Below, one piece after another: positions 43,250-52,002 of a stretch of DNA of 64,000 nucleotides. The notes beneath the pieces were generated by a model. The model was not told the DNA's origin. It did not search any database and was given only the letters and a program-made list of their open reading frames with translations. A program made the position numbers and the translations under genes. The stretch is from Mycetocola zhadangensis (GTDB lineage: Bacteria > Actinomycetota > Actinomycetes > Actinomycetales > Microbacteriaceae): assembly GCF_003668565.1 (NCBI RefSeq), contig NZ_RCWJ01000005.1, positions 62,001 through 126,000 of the forward strand, given 5' to 3'. The first letter of the stretch is position 1. The number at the start of each line of letters is the position of its first letter.

Positions 43250-44037
43250 GCGCCGGAGTTCAAGCGGCCGGTCGGGGCGTCGAGGCGACCGACCGGCTGC
43301 GGCGTGCGGGATCGGTGTTTGCCGCGGACGAGGCGCGGCTCCTCCTCGAAGCGGCAGGCGATGCGTCCGAATTCGAAACGCTGGTGCTCCGTCGCATCGC
43401 GGGCGAGCCGCTCGAGTACATCCTCGGCTGGGCCGAGTTCTGCGACCTGAGAATCAGGGTGCAACCCGGGGTGTTCGTGCCCCGGAAACGCACCGAATTT
43501 CTTGTGGAACGTGCAGCCGCCCTCGCGTCGCAGCGCAGGCATCCGCTCGTTATCGACGTGTGTTGCGGGTCGGGAGCCATCGGAGCAGCACTGCTGACGC
43601 GGGTTGAGGGAATCGAGGTGCACGCAACGGACATCGACCCTGCCGCTGTCGCCTGCGCTCGGGAAAACCTCGGCGAGCGCGCCGTCGTGGCGGTCGGCGA
43701 CCTCTTCGCTGGACTCCCAACCGACCTCCTTGGCCGCGTCGATGTCATCGTGGCGAACGCGCCGTACGTTCCGAGCGCCGAGATCGACCTCATGCCTCGA
43801 GAAGCCCGATTGCACGAGAGCCGCTTGAGTCTCGACGGTGGTGGGGACGGGCTCGCACTTCACCGTCGGATCAGCGCCGACGCGGTGGAGTGGCTGGCGC
43901 CCGGTGGCCAACTGCTCATCGAGACGAGCGAGCGTCAGGCCGAACGCACGGCACTCAGCGTGGAAAACGCTGGCCTCGACGCGCGGGTGGAGCACTCCGA
44001 GGAGTTCGACGCGACGCTCGTCATCGGCACGCGATGA
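43246..44037 (+). CDS. PrmC/HemK-like protein methyltransferase
   Basis: SAM-dependent methyltransferase, 263 aa. Motif I is VIDVCCGSGAIGAALL. The family NPPY tetrapeptide, which positions the glutamine substrate, appears here as NAPY, an Ala-for-Pro change, and the N-terminal helper domain (RRIAGEPLEYILG) is short. It is therefore a divergent paralogue and perhaps not the canonical release-factor methyltransferase. TTG start overlaps the preceding stop (TTGA). The 3' end overlaps the convergent cold-shock gene by 17 bases. Confidence 0.85.
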   Translation: MSAGVQAAGRGVEATDRLRRAGSVFAADEARLLLEAAGDASEFETLVLRRIAGEPLEYILGWAEFCDLRIRVQPGVFVPRKRTEFLVERAAALASQRRHPLVIDVCCGSGAIGAALLTRVEGIEVHATDIDPAAVACARENLGERAVVAVGDLFAGLPTDLLGRVDVIVANAPYVPSAEIDLMPREARLHESRLSLDGGGDGLALHRRISADAVEWLAPGGQLLIETSERQAERTALSVENAGLDARVEHSEEFDATLVIGTR

Positions 44038-44734
44038 CCGAACACATCGCGCCGGCCCCGAGCGGGGAGGCCAGCAGCACGAGGACGCTGAGGTTCGCGA
44101 CGACGGTGCCCCCGAATACTCGCATGAATGTCTGTTTGCGGATCTTGTGGCGAAACACCTGCTGCGCAACGATCGCACCGGGCCACCCGCCGAGAAGCCC
44201 GAGGCTGAGCAGGGTGTTCTCGGGTGTGCGCCGGCGACCGGACACAGCGGCGGACTTGTCGACAGCGTAGGAGACGAAGCACAGGATGCTCACCGCGAGG
44301 TAACCCAGGACGGCCCAGTACGGAACGGTCCACCAGCTCGCCCGCACGAGGAGAGCCGCGAAGAATGCGAGTGCCACCGCGAGGGCGCCCAGAACGGCGA
44401 CGGCTCGCGAAGCGCGCGACCGCGCCAATGGGCGAGGCCGGGTCGATGGGCGAGGCCGCGTCGATGGGCGAGGCCGCGGTGACCGTGGGGCGCGGTTCGC
44501 TGTGCTGTTCGTGTGCACCAAGTCGACCCGCGCAGCCCGCCGCTTGCCATCAGCAGTGAGTTCGACGACGTAATTGACCAGATCCCCGCGTTGCGGTCGA
44601 GCGGCCGAGCGTGGAACCGCCGAGATGTGAAGGAAGACGTCCGCACCACCATCGAGGGGCGTGAGGAAGCCGAAGCCCCGCTCGTCGTCCCATCGAGTGA
44701 GCTCGCCGGTGAGCGTCGCAAGCGGTGAAGTCAT
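44021..44734 (-). CDS. Cold-shock domain/DUF1294 fusion protein
   Basis: A 237-aa protein. An N-terminal cold-shock domain (about residues 8-70) has RNP1-like GFGFLT and RNP2-like VFLHIS, so it probably binds single-stranded nucleic acid. A basic linker of RPRPST repeats follows (about 85-105), encoded by an 18-bp DNA repeat at 44428-44478. Three membrane helices then form the DUF1294 domain (SYAVDKSAAV, TPENTLLSLGLLGGWPGAI). This fusion occurs in several bacteria; its role is not known. Confidence 0.9.
   Translation of the reverse strand: MTSPLATLTGELTRWDDERGFGFLTPLDGGADVFLHISAVPRSAARPQRGDLVNYVVELTADGKRRAARVDLVHTNSTANRAPRSPRPRPSTRPRPSTRPRPLARSRASRAVAVLGALAVALAFFAALLVRASWWTVPYWAVLGYLAVSILCFVSYAVDKSAAVSGRRRTPENTLLSLGLLGGWPGAIVAQQVFRHKIRKQTFMRVFGGTVVANLSVLVLLASPLGAGAMCSVIACR
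44428..44478. repeat. 18-bp tandem repeat, nearly three copies
   Basis: Units starting ATGGGCGAGGCCGNGTCG at 44428, 44446 and 44464 (the last truncated) lie in frame within the cold-shock/DUF1294 gene and encode the RPRPST linker. Copy number could vary without breaking the frame. Confidence 0.8.
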
Positions 44735-44876
44735 TCCACCGATGCTAGCGGCCGTGGTGCAGTTGCCGGTTTACCGAAAAGTGCTCTGTGACACGTGGAT
44801 TCGTTGCTGCTGGCGACCATTTTTAGTACATGGTCGGCGGGCGTCGATCGCACGCGAGAGGGAGCGGGGCGGCGCC

Positions 44877-45584
44877 CTACGCGCGGGGCTTCGTCCCGCG
44901 GTGCAACGCCACGATTCCCCCGGTGAGGTTGCGGAACTGCACCTCGGTCCAGCCGGCTCCACGCAGCCACGACGCCAGCTCGCGCTGCCCCGGCCACGCC
45001 TTGATCGAGTCGTTGAGGTAGTCGTACGCGTCGGGGTTCGAGCTCGAGAACTTCACCATCACTGGCGTCACACGCTCGAGGTAGAAGTCGTAGAGGTTCT
45101 TCATGGCCGCGTTCGGGGGCGTCGAGAACTCGCAAATCACGATGCGCCCACCCGGCTTGGTCACGCGGAACATCTCGGCGATCGCCTTCTTCGGCTCCAC
45201 CACATTGCGCAGCCCGAACGAAATCGTCGTCGCGTCGAATTCGTTGTCGCCAAACGGGAGGTCAGTGGCATCCGCTTCGACAAACTGCATATTGCGCACG
45301 CGGTCGTACTTCTTGCGACCAACCTCGATCATCCCCGGCGAGAAGTCGGCGGCGACAACGGTCGCGCCGGACTTGGCCAGTGAGGCGCTCGAGGTGCCGG
45401 TGCCGGCGGCGAGGTCGAGAATACGGTCGCCAGGGCGCGGGTCGACAGCGCGGGTGGTGGCCACCCGCCAGAGCAGGTCATTGCCGACACTCATCACCGT
45501 GTTTGTGCGGTCGTAATGCGTCGAGACCTGGTCGAACATGGCGGATACCTGCGATGGCTGCTTGGAGAGATCTGCCTTGTTCAT
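44877..45584 (-). CDS. menG: Demethylmenaquinone methyltransferase
   Basis: UbiE/MenG-type methyltransferase, 235 aa, catalysing the last step of menaquinone synthesis with SAM. Signatures: MFDQVSTHYDRTNTVMSVG near residue 16, motif I ILDLAAGTGTSSASLA, and FGLRNVVEPKKAIAEMFRV. The ATG at 45584 has GGGGGA upstream; the open frame reaches much further but the extension is not family-like. It is encoded opposite to the DUF1272 and menF genes that follow. Confidence 0.94.
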   Translation of the reverse strand: MNKADLSKQPSQVSAMFDQVSTHYDRTNTVMSVGNDLLWRVATTRAVDPRPGDRILDLAAGTGTSSASLAKSGATVVAADFSPGMIEVGRKKYDRVRNMQFVEADATDLPFGDNEFDATTISFGLRNVVEPKKAIAEMFRVTKPGGRIVICEFSTPPNAAMKNLYDFYLERVTPVMVKFSSSNPDAYDYLNDSIKAWPGQRELASWLRGAGWTEVQFRNLTGGIVALHRGTKPRA

Positions 45585-45717
45585 TCCCCCAGTGTACGGC
45601 GACTGCTGAGCAAGCCACGGGGGTGGCAGCGCAGCACAATTTATGGCAGGCGACCGATACTCTGACAGGAATATAAGCGGATGCAGTTTCGCAGCAACAC
45701 CAGCGAGGAGAAGCTCG

Positions 45718-45963
45718 ATGCTCGAAATGCGTCCGAACTGCGAATGCTGCGATCGCGACCTGTCACCCGAGGACACCTCGGTCTCGATCTGCTCGTTCGA
45801 GTGCACGTGGTGCGCGGACTGCGTCGCCACCTTCCGAGGCGGCCGCTGTCCGAACTGCGGCGGCGACCTGACACCGCGCCCGACCAGGTCAGCCGAGAAA
45901 TGCGCAAGCAACCCGGTCTCAACGGTGCGTGTGCACAACCCGGACTGCCTCAGCGCGCGCTGA
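45718..45963 (+). CDS. DUF1272 zinc-ribbon protein
   Basis: An 81-aa protein with at least ten cysteines spaced as CxxC pairs (NCECCDRDLSP, SICSFECTWCADC, RCPNCGG), matching DUF1272 and likely binding two zinc ions. The ATG follows GAGGAGAAGCTCG. Function unknown; it may be cotranscribed with menF, 47 bases downstream. Confidence 0.88.
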   Translation: MLEMRPNCECCDRDLSPEDTSVSICSFECTWCADCVATFRGGRCPNCGGDLTPRPTRSAEKCASNPVSTVRVHNPDCLSAR

Positions 45964-46010
45964 GCACCCACTCCCAGCCGGGAGTAAGCGCCGAGGCGTA
46001 GGCTGATCGA

Positions 46011-47279
46011 GTGATTTCACCCGGAACAATCGCACAGGACTCCCGCGTGCGGCATCTCACAGTGTCGACGATTCAGGTTGACGACATCCGCTCGCTCCTC
46101 CCCCTCGCGAACCCGCACCACCCCCTGCTGTGGCTGCGCCAGGGCGACGGCATCACAGGTCTCGGTGAAACGCTCCGACTTGAATTCTCCGGCCCAACCC
46201 GAATGGCAGACGCCGCACGGTTGTGGCGCGAGGTAGCCGCAGCCGCTGACATTTCCGACGAGGTACGGATGCCAGGAAGCGGCCTGGTTGCGTTCGGCAC
46301 CTTCGCGTTCGCAGACTCCTCAGCGAAATCGAGCGTGCTCGTGATTCCCCGCATGATTCTCGGTCGCAGGGATGGGGTCAGCTGGATCACACGAATCACC
46401 GAGTCGGATTCGGGAACCGAGCCGATGGCATCCGCTCCCTCCGCAACGCCGTTCGGCGATGAGTATCGCATTTCACTCACCCCAGGTGCGGAGTCCGTCG
46501 ACGGTTTTCAGGCGCACGTTGCCGAAGCTGTGGAGCGCATCGTCGCCGGGAACGTAGACAAGGTCGTGCTCTCCCGTGACCTCACCGGGCACCTCCCAGC
46601 CGGCGCCGACCTTCGGCGGGTTCTCGCCGACCTCGCGCTCGGGTACCCGAACTGCTGGACATACTCGGTTGACGGGCTGATCGGGTCGAGCCCCGAGACC
46701 CTGGTGACCGTGTCGAACGGGTCCGTCACCGCGCGCGTGCTCGCCGGAACGAGCTCGCGCGGTCGCGACGCCGAGAGCGACCACCGGGCGGCCGTCGACC
46801 TTCAGTCGAGCACGAAGGACCAGGATGAGCACCAGTTCGCCGTGCAGAGTGTGCTCGACTCCCTTCGCCCGCACACCGCGCACGTGATCACGAGCGAGAT
46901 GCCGTTCACCCTCAAGCTGCCGAACCTCTGGCACCTGGCGACGGACGTCGAGGGCACGCTCACCGACGACGCCTCGTCGCTCGACCTCATCGATGCGCTG
47001 CACCCGACCGCCGCCGTTGCCGGCGCTCCGACAGCGAAGGCCGTCGCCCTCATCGACGAGCTCGAGCCGTTCGACCGCGGCCGGTACGCCGGGCCGGTCG
47101 GCTGGGTCGGCGCAGACGGTGACGGCGAATGGGCCATTGCGCTGCGCAGCGCCCAGGTCGAGCACAACGGTGACGTCACCGCGTATGCCGGCTGTGGCAT
47201 CGTGGCCGAGTCGGTGCCAGAGAAGGAACTCGCCGAAACCCGGATGAAGTTCCGCCCGATCCTCGACGCGTTCGCCTGA
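46011..47279 (+). CDS. menF: Isochorismate synthase
   Basis: Chorismate-utilising enzyme, 422 aa, converting chorismate to isochorismate, the entry step of menaquinone synthesis. The C-terminal catalytic domain has VDKVVLSRDLTG, GSSPETLVTV, LAGTSSRGRD, KDQDEHQFAV, HLATDVEGTL and PTAAVAGAPTAKA, the usual MenF order. Anthranilate synthase is less likely given the men-gene context and the lysine-for-glutamate-type first catalytic region (KVVLSR). GTG start. Confidence 0.92.
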   Translation: MISPGTIAQDSRVRHLTVSTIQVDDIRSLLPLANPHHPLLWLRQGDGITGLGETLRLEFSGPTRMADAARLWREVAAAADISDEVRMPGSGLVAFGTFAFADSSAKSSVLVIPRMILGRRDGVSWITRITESDSGTEPMASAPSATPFGDEYRISLTPGAESVDGFQAHVAEAVERIVAGNVDKVVLSRDLTGHLPAGADLRRVLADLALGYPNCWTYSVDGLIGSSPETLVTVSNGSVTARVLAGTSSRGRDAESDHRAAVDLQSSTKDQDEHQFAVQSVLDSLRPHTAHVITSEMPFTLKLPNLWHLATDVEGTLTDDASSLDLIDALHPTAAVAGAPTAKAVALIDELEPFDRGRYAGPVGWVGADGDGEWAIALRSAQVEHNGDVTAYAGCGIVAESVPEKELAETRMKFRPILDAFA

Positions 47280-47283
47280 CCCG

Positions 47284-48174
47284 CTAACCCAGGCTTGAGG
47301 CCTCGAGCCGCGCCTTCTGCTCCTCAACGTCGAAATCGGCGGCCGGCCACTGCGGGTCGATCGTGGTGAGCGCGTGAAGCAGCAGGTGCTGAACGGCCAC
47401 CCGTGCGTACCATTTGTGGTTCGCAGGCACCACGAACCACGGCGCTGCCTCGGTCGATGTCCGGTCGAACACCCGCTGGTACGCGGCCTGGTAGTCGGGC
47501 CACATCTGCCGCTCGTCGATGTCGCCCGGGTTGAACTTCCAGTGCTTGTCCGGCCGTTCCAGCCGCTCGGCCAACCGACGCTTCTGCTCTTCCGGACTGA
47601 TCTGCAGCATCACCTTCACCACCCGGATGTCGCGCTGCACGAGCCGCGACTCGAAGTCGAGAATGGCGTCGAAGCGTCGCTCGATCTCATTCTCATCCGC
47701 GAGCTTGCGCACAGAGCCGATCAGCACGTCCTCGTAGTGCGACCTGTCGAACACCCCGATGTAGCCGGGATCGGGAACGCGCTGCTCGATCCGCCAGAGA
47801 AAGTCGTGGCTGAGCTCCTCAGCGGTCGGTGCCTTGAACGCGGTAAGCGCAACGCCCTGAGGGTCGACAGCTCCGACGACGTGGCGCACGATTCCGCCTT
47901 TGCCTGCCGTGTCCATCGCCTGCAGAACAAGCAGCACGGCGTCTGGGGCCCCGCCCTTCGATGCCGCGAACAGTCGCTCCTGTTTCTCGTCGAGCAGCTC
48001 AGCGACGGCGGTCAACTCGGTTTTTCCCTCGGCCTTTCCACCCGCAAAACCCGGCGTCGAGTCCGGATCGACGTCGGCAAGAACAAACCCGGGCGCCACC
48101 CGGAGGACCGTCGTCGGGTTCTCAAGCCACGCCGATTCCGGTCGGCTCTCCCCCGAGTTCTTTTTCGCGCTCAT
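47284..48174 (-). CDS. ppk2: PPK2-family polyphosphate kinase
   Basis: Polyphosphate:nucleotide phosphotransferase, 296 aa. Walker A-like QAMDTAGKGGIVRHV and Walker B-like VFDRSHYEDVL are intact, with HWKFNPGDIDERQMWPDY and the lid Arg/Lys residues. Members phosphorylate ADP or AMP (or GDP) using polyphosphate. A single PPK2 domain indicates class I or III. It converges on menF with 4 bases between stops. Confidence 0.93.
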   Translation of the reverse strand: MSAKKNSGESRPESAWLENPTTVLRVAPGFVLADVDPDSTPGFAGGKAEGKTELTAVAELLDEKQERLFAASKGGAPDAVLLVLQAMDTAGKGGIVRHVVGAVDPQGVALTAFKAPTAEELSHDFLWRIEQRVPDPGYIGVFDRSHYEDVLIGSVRKLADENEIERRFDAILDFESRLVQRDIRVVKVMLQISPEEQKRRLAERLERPDKHWKFNPGDIDERQMWPDYQAAYQRVFDRTSTEAAPWFVVPANHKWYARVAVQHLLLHALTTIDPQWPAADFDVEEQKARLEASSLG

Positions 48175-48235
48175 GCCGCCAGTGTGACCCGCTTACCTCG
48201 CACGCTCAAGTGATTGCGCGATTCGGGCCGCTGTG

Positions 48236-49957
48236 TCACCGCGGCAGTGGAACCTCGATAAGAACAGCGGATGCCGTCGGCGCTGTCAACGCCTGATCAA
48301 GCGACGAGCGCGTGGTCGCCTTCACGTAGTCCCAGCCGTACGCCGTCGCGAGGGCCTCAAGGTTCACGGACTGTGGGGTGTAGAGCACCCGGTCGACGTC
48401 GTGGCGGTCGGTGGACTGGGCCACCTCGAGTCCGTCGAAGATCGTTCCGCCCCCGTCATTTCCGACGATGACCTGGATCCGTGGCATCCGTTCGCCCGAA
48501 GCGGTGAGGAACGCACCCGCATCGTGCAGGAGCGTGAGGTCGCCGAGCAGCACCCGGGTGATGCCGGCACCGTCGTTCTGGCTGGCCGACGCGATGCCGA
48601 GCGCTGTGGAGATCGTTCCGTCGATCCCGGCCAGACCACGGTTGGAGTGCACGGCGATCTTCTTGCCAGGCACTGCCGCGTCGACGTCACGAATCAGGCG
48701 AGACGCTCCGAGCACCAGCCGATCGTGCGGCCAGGTCGCTCCCCACACGGCGAGTGCAAGCGACCGCCGGTCAACGGGGGCGCGGACCGCCTCGAACTCG
48801 CCCTTCACATAGGCGAGCCGGGTGGCCGGGTCGTGGGAGTGTGCGGCCTCAAGGTCTGGTGCTTTGTCCGTCGACCGGGCGTCGACAAGCTCCCGAGACG
48901 CCGTGATCCACGAGCCAAGCCAGGCACGGTCGATTCCGCCGTCGACGACGTTCGCTGTGCCGACGATGTGGGCGGCGCGGCGGCCGGGGTTGTAGACCTC
49001 GTCACCGGTGGGGGCGACGATGATTACCTCGACGCCGTCGGTCGCAAGCAGCGTTGGCACCTGCCTCGACAGCGTCGGGTGCCCGAACACCACGGCACGC
49101 TCAATGCGACCACCGAACTGCGGCTCACCGAGGAGTTCGCGGTACGCCACGACGAGGTTGCGACCGTACCGAGCGCCGCTCGACACCTCGGCAATCAGCG
49201 GCCAGCCTCCCGCGTGAGCAAGCGCCTCGGCGGTCGGACCCGAGCCGTGCCCGGCGATCACCACTGTGCGCTTGCCACGCTCGAGCAGGATGCCCGGGCG
49301 GGTCATACGGGAATTCTGCGGCTCAGCGATATCGGGAGCGTGGCTCTCGGGCGCAGCGGGAGCCGGAGCCTTCGGAGCGGGCGTCCGGTCCGAAAGCGGC
49401 CGCGACAGCGGCTCGCGCAGCGGCAGGTTGATGTGCACGGGCCCCGCGCTCGCCCGCCCGGTGCCGAGCGCCGCCGCGACAGCGCTCCTGCCGAGTTCGA
49501 GCGCGTCGGCGTGCTCACCTGCCGCACCGGTCGGCGCATCGACGTCGCGAGCAAACCGCACTGCCTCACCGAAGATGCCGACCTGATGTGTGGTCTGATT
49601 CGAACGGATGCCACGCAACTCAAGCGGGCGGTCTGCCGTGATCAAGAGCAGCGGCACGTCGGAGGAGTGCGCCTCGAGCACTGCGGGGTGAAGGTTGGCT
49701 ACAGCTGTGCCGCTCGTCACAATGACGATCGCAGGGGCGCCCGTCTCGACAGCGAGGCCGAGCGCAAAGAAGCCGGCCACCCGCTCGTCGATACGAACGT
49801 GCAGCCGCACCTCGCCTGAACGCTCAAGCGCCGCTGCGGCGAGGGCGAGCGCCTGCGACCGTGAGCCAGGGCACACGACGATATCTGTGACACCCTGCCG
49901 AATGCATTCCTCGAGAAGTGCGAGCGCGTAATCGGTTGCCGGACTGGCGTCAGGCAT
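48236..49957 (-). CDS. menD: 2-succinyl-5-enolpyruvyl-6-hydroxy-3-cyclohexene-1-carboxylate synthase
   Basis: Thiamine-diphosphate enzyme of menaquinone synthesis, about 573 aa, joining isochorismate and 2-oxoglutarate. TPP-enzyme N-terminal signatures: VVCPGSRSQALALAAAAL and VRIDERVAGFFALGLA with the catalytic Glu. The TPP/Mg site is LLGDLTLLHDAGAFL, followed by VGNDGGGTIFDGL. I place the ATG at 49957; one six codons upstream (49975) is also possible. Either overlaps the end of the preceding small membrane-protein gene, so they are coupled. Confidence 0.93.
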   Translation of the reverse strand: MPDASPATDYALALLEECIRQGVTDIVVCPGSRSQALALAAAALERSGEVRLHVRIDERVAGFFALGLAVETGAPAIVIVTSGTAVANLHPAVLEAHSSDVPLLLITADRPLELRGIRSNQTTHQVGIFGEAVRFARDVDAPTGAAGEHADALELGRSAVAAALGTGRASAGPVHINLPLREPLSRPLSDRTPAPKAPAPAAPESHAPDIAEPQNSRMTRPGILLERGKRTVVIAGHGSGPTAEALAHAGGWPLIAEVSSGARYGRNLVVAYRELLGEPQFGGRIERAVVFGHPTLSRQVPTLLATDGVEVIIVAPTGDEVYNPGRRAAHIVGTANVVDGGIDRAWLGSWITASRELVDARSTDKAPDLEAAHSHDPATRLAYVKGEFEAVRAPVDRRSLALAVWGATWPHDRLVLGASRLIRDVDAAVPGKKIAVHSNRGLAGIDGTISTALGIASASQNDGAGITRVLLGDLTLLHDAGAFLTASGERMPRIQVIVGNDGGGTIFDGLEVAQSTDRHDVDRVLYTPQSVNLEALATAYGWDYVKATTRSSLDQALTAPTASAVLIEVPLPR

Positions 49958-50369
49958 CCGCCCTGCCCGTGTCATCAGGCTTCGGTTTCGGGTCAGGGTT
50001 CTTGTCCGGCGTCGGCTTCGATCCGCCAGGCTCGTGCGGGTCGACACCGTCAGAGTCGAGCGATGCGAGCTCTTCCTCGAGCCGGCGAATGCGCTCGTCC
50101 TGTTCCTTGTCGCGGCCGAGCGTTCCGATGAACGCCGGGTCGTCGTCGGGAGCGAGGCGAGGACGGGCCACCTGGCCTGCGCGGGCTCGCCCGACCGTGA
50201 ACCACAGAATCAGTCCGAGAACCGGCAGCAGCAGGATGATGACGAGCCACACGGGCTTCGACAGCCCGCGTACCCTGTCGTGCGCCATCATGGCGCAATC
50301 GATCACCGCATAAATCGTCGCGACAACGACAACGACCGCGAGAATGAGGAGCCAACGCATACCCCTCAT
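49950..50369 (-). CDS. PLD-nuclease N-terminal (PLDc_N) membrane protein
   Basis: A 139-aa protein with two membrane helices (LLILAVVVVVATIYAVID and VWLVIILLLPVLGLILWF) around RVRGLSKPVW, the PLDc_N pattern, and an acidic, Lys/Pro-rich cytoplasmic tail (KPTPDKNPDPKPKPDDTG) after a predicted coiled segment. The start at 50369 has GAGG seven bases upstream. It overlaps menD; such proteins are frequent next to menD in actinobacteria (recollection). Role unknown. Confidence 0.85.
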   Translation of the reverse strand: MRGMRWLLILAVVVVVATIYAVIDCAMMAHDRVRGLSKPVWLVIILLLPVLGLILWFTVGRARAGQVARPRLAPDDDPAFIGTLGRDKEQDERIRRLEEELASLDSDGVDPHEPGGSKPTPDKNPDPKPKPDDTGRADA

Positions 50370-50465
50370 CGTAGCCTCAGGTTCTGGGAAATCCCCCGGC
50401 TCGAGAGAACCCGTGAGGCCCACTCACAGCGCTCTCCCCGGACACCGCCGCATACACTGGAAATC

Positions 50466-50819
50466 GTGAAACGCATTCCCCCCGTCGTGACCTATACGGT
50501 GCTCCGTCTCCTGACGTTCGCCGCTCCGCTGGCCCTTCTCCTGCTGCTCAACTTCGAGCCGTGGGTGGCGACGGTGCTGGCCGCGATCATCGGCCTGAGC
50601 GTCTCATACATCTTCCTGCGGCACCCGCGCGAGCGCGTCGCGGCTGAGCTCTACGAACGGCGTCACGGCAACCGCACCCCCGACACGCAGGACGAAGACG
50701 CCGAAGATGCGGTGGCGACCGACGGCTCGGCTGTTTCTTCCCCCGCTACACCGCAGGAAAACACGAAAACGGATGCCACAGCATCCGTTTCCGAGATCCC
50801 CTCGCCAACCGAGAAGTAG
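50466..50819 (+). CDS. DUF4229 membrane protein
   Basis: A 117-aa protein with two membrane helices (LRLLTFAAPLALLLLLNF and VATVLAAIIGLSVSYIFL) followed by RHPRERVAAELYERR and a Ser/Thr/Glu-rich tail. This matches DUF4229, a small actinobacterial family. GTG start (MKRIPPVV). Its stop abuts the menA stop on the other strand. Confidence 0.82.
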   Translation: MKRIPPVVTYTVLRLLTFAAPLALLLLLNFEPWVATVLAAIIGLSVSYIFLRHPRERVAAELYERRHGNRTPDTQDEDAEDAVATDGSAVSSPATPQENTKTDATASVSEIPSPTEK

Positions 50820-51815
50820 TTACTTCCAGAACGCCACAAACAGGGCGATGCCGTAGAGCAACTGGGTGAGACCGGTGAGCTTGAGCGCCAGGATGTACTC
50901 CTTCGGCGTGCGTGCGGTTGCGACAATGATCGCAGCCGGAAGCGCGGCCAGGAGCGCAAACAGTGCGAACCAGGCAATCGGGTAGAGCACTGCGATCCAG
51001 ACGGCGATGCCGAACGGCGCAAGCAGGCAGACGATGTAGAGCACTCGGCTCGGAACCGTTCCGAGGAACGTGGTGAGCGTGCGCTTGCCAGCCGCCCGAT
51101 CCTGCGTGATGTCACGGATGTTGTTGACGATCAGCGTCGCCACCGAGATGAGGCCGACGCCGACCGCGCCGAGCCACGCCTCCTGGGTCAGCGCGAGAAT
51201 CTGCACGAAGGTGGTGCCGAGCGTGGCAACGAGCCCGAAGAAGATAAAAACGAACAGCTCGCCGAGCGCGAGGTAGCCGTATGGACGTTTGCCGCCGGTG
51301 TAGAACCAGGCAGCCACGATGGCGAGGGCACCGACCGCGAGCAGCCACCACTGCTGCGTGAGGATGGTGAGCACGAGGCCGGCGACCGCCGCGGTGCCGA
51401 AGAAGACCAGGGCGGCGGTGAGAACGGCCTTCGGTGTGGCTTTGCCGCTGCCGACGAGACGGAACGGTCCGACCCGGTCGCGGTCCGTTCCGCGGATGCC
51501 GTCGGAGTAGTCGTTCGCGTAGTTCACGGCGATCTGCAGGCTCACGGCCACAACCAGGCAGAGCAGCGCGCGAACCCAGTGGTACTGGCCAGGGTCACTG
51601 GCTGCGATGGCCGCGCCCGTTCCGACGAGAACAGGTGAGATCGACATCGGCAGCGTCGGGATCCGTGCGCCTGCCACCCAGTCGCTGAACCGCGCCGGGC
51701 GCACGTCGGCGTAGACGCGAGCCGCCGGGTTGCCGCTCTTGCCCTTGCCCTTGCCCTTGTGCTTCGAAGCGGCCGGCGCCTGAGGCGGTGTGAGTCTCTG
51801 CTGCTTAGCTGCCAC
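50820..51815 (-). CDS. menA: 1,4-dihydroxy-2-naphthoate octaprenyltransferase
   Basis: UbiA-type membrane prenyltransferase, 331 aa, attaching the polyprenyl chain to dihydroxynaphthoate. The first Asp-rich motif is NYANDYSDGIRGTDRDR and the second is NNIRDITQDRAAGKRTL; about eight to nine helices follow. A Lys/Gly-rich cytoplasmic leader (KHKGKGKGKSGN) precedes RFSDWVAGARIPTLP. I use GTG at 51815, preceded by GGGAGG; the frame extends 53 codons upstream without family likeness. Confidence 0.93.
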   Translation of the reverse strand: MAAKQQRLTPPQAPAASKHKGKGKGKSGNPAARVYADVRPARFSDWVAGARIPTLPMSISPVLVGTGAAIAASDPGQYHWVRALLCLVVAVSLQIAVNYANDYSDGIRGTDRDRVGPFRLVGSGKATPKAVLTAALVFFGTAAVAGLVLTILTQQWWLLAVGALAIVAAWFYTGGKRPYGYLALGELFVFIFFGLVATLGTTFVQILALTQEAWLGAVGVGLISVATLIVNNIRDITQDRAAGKRTLTTFLGTVPSRVLYIVCLLAPFGIAVWIAVLYPIAWFALFALLAALPAAIIVATARTPKEYILALKLTGLTQLLYGIALFVAFWK

Positions 51816-51942
51816 CTGGCAACCTCCCTCTGTTCCGGGAAGGAGTTTACAGGGGGCGACGACGTCGAATCGCTGTTCGCTCAGGGCAAACGGAAACGTG
51901 CTTTTCGTTGTGCGAAAACCGGTGTTAACATGTTTTCCAGAA

Positions 51943-51963
51943 ATTGAGTCACCTCGACTCAAC
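51943..51963 (+). promoter_or_regulatory. HAIR element (HspR operator) upstream of hsp20
   Basis: ATTGAGT-N7-ACTCAAC closely matches the HspR-associated inverted repeat CTTGAGT-N7-ACTCAAG; only the outermost bases differ. It lies 40 bases upstream of the hsp20 ATG. This predicts repression by HspR and induction by heat or unfolded protein. hspR itself is not in the window. Confidence 0.8.
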
Positions 51964-52002
51964 TTCGAAAACATTTCACGACACTAGTAAAGGAGAGATC
52001 CT

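Noticed and set aside
44428-44478. CRISPR-like repeat
   Set aside because: The units are contiguous and in frame without spacers; no cas genes are present.
48233-49819. 528-codon plus-strand open frame
   Set aside because: Exactly antisense to menD; long open antisense frames are expected at high GC.
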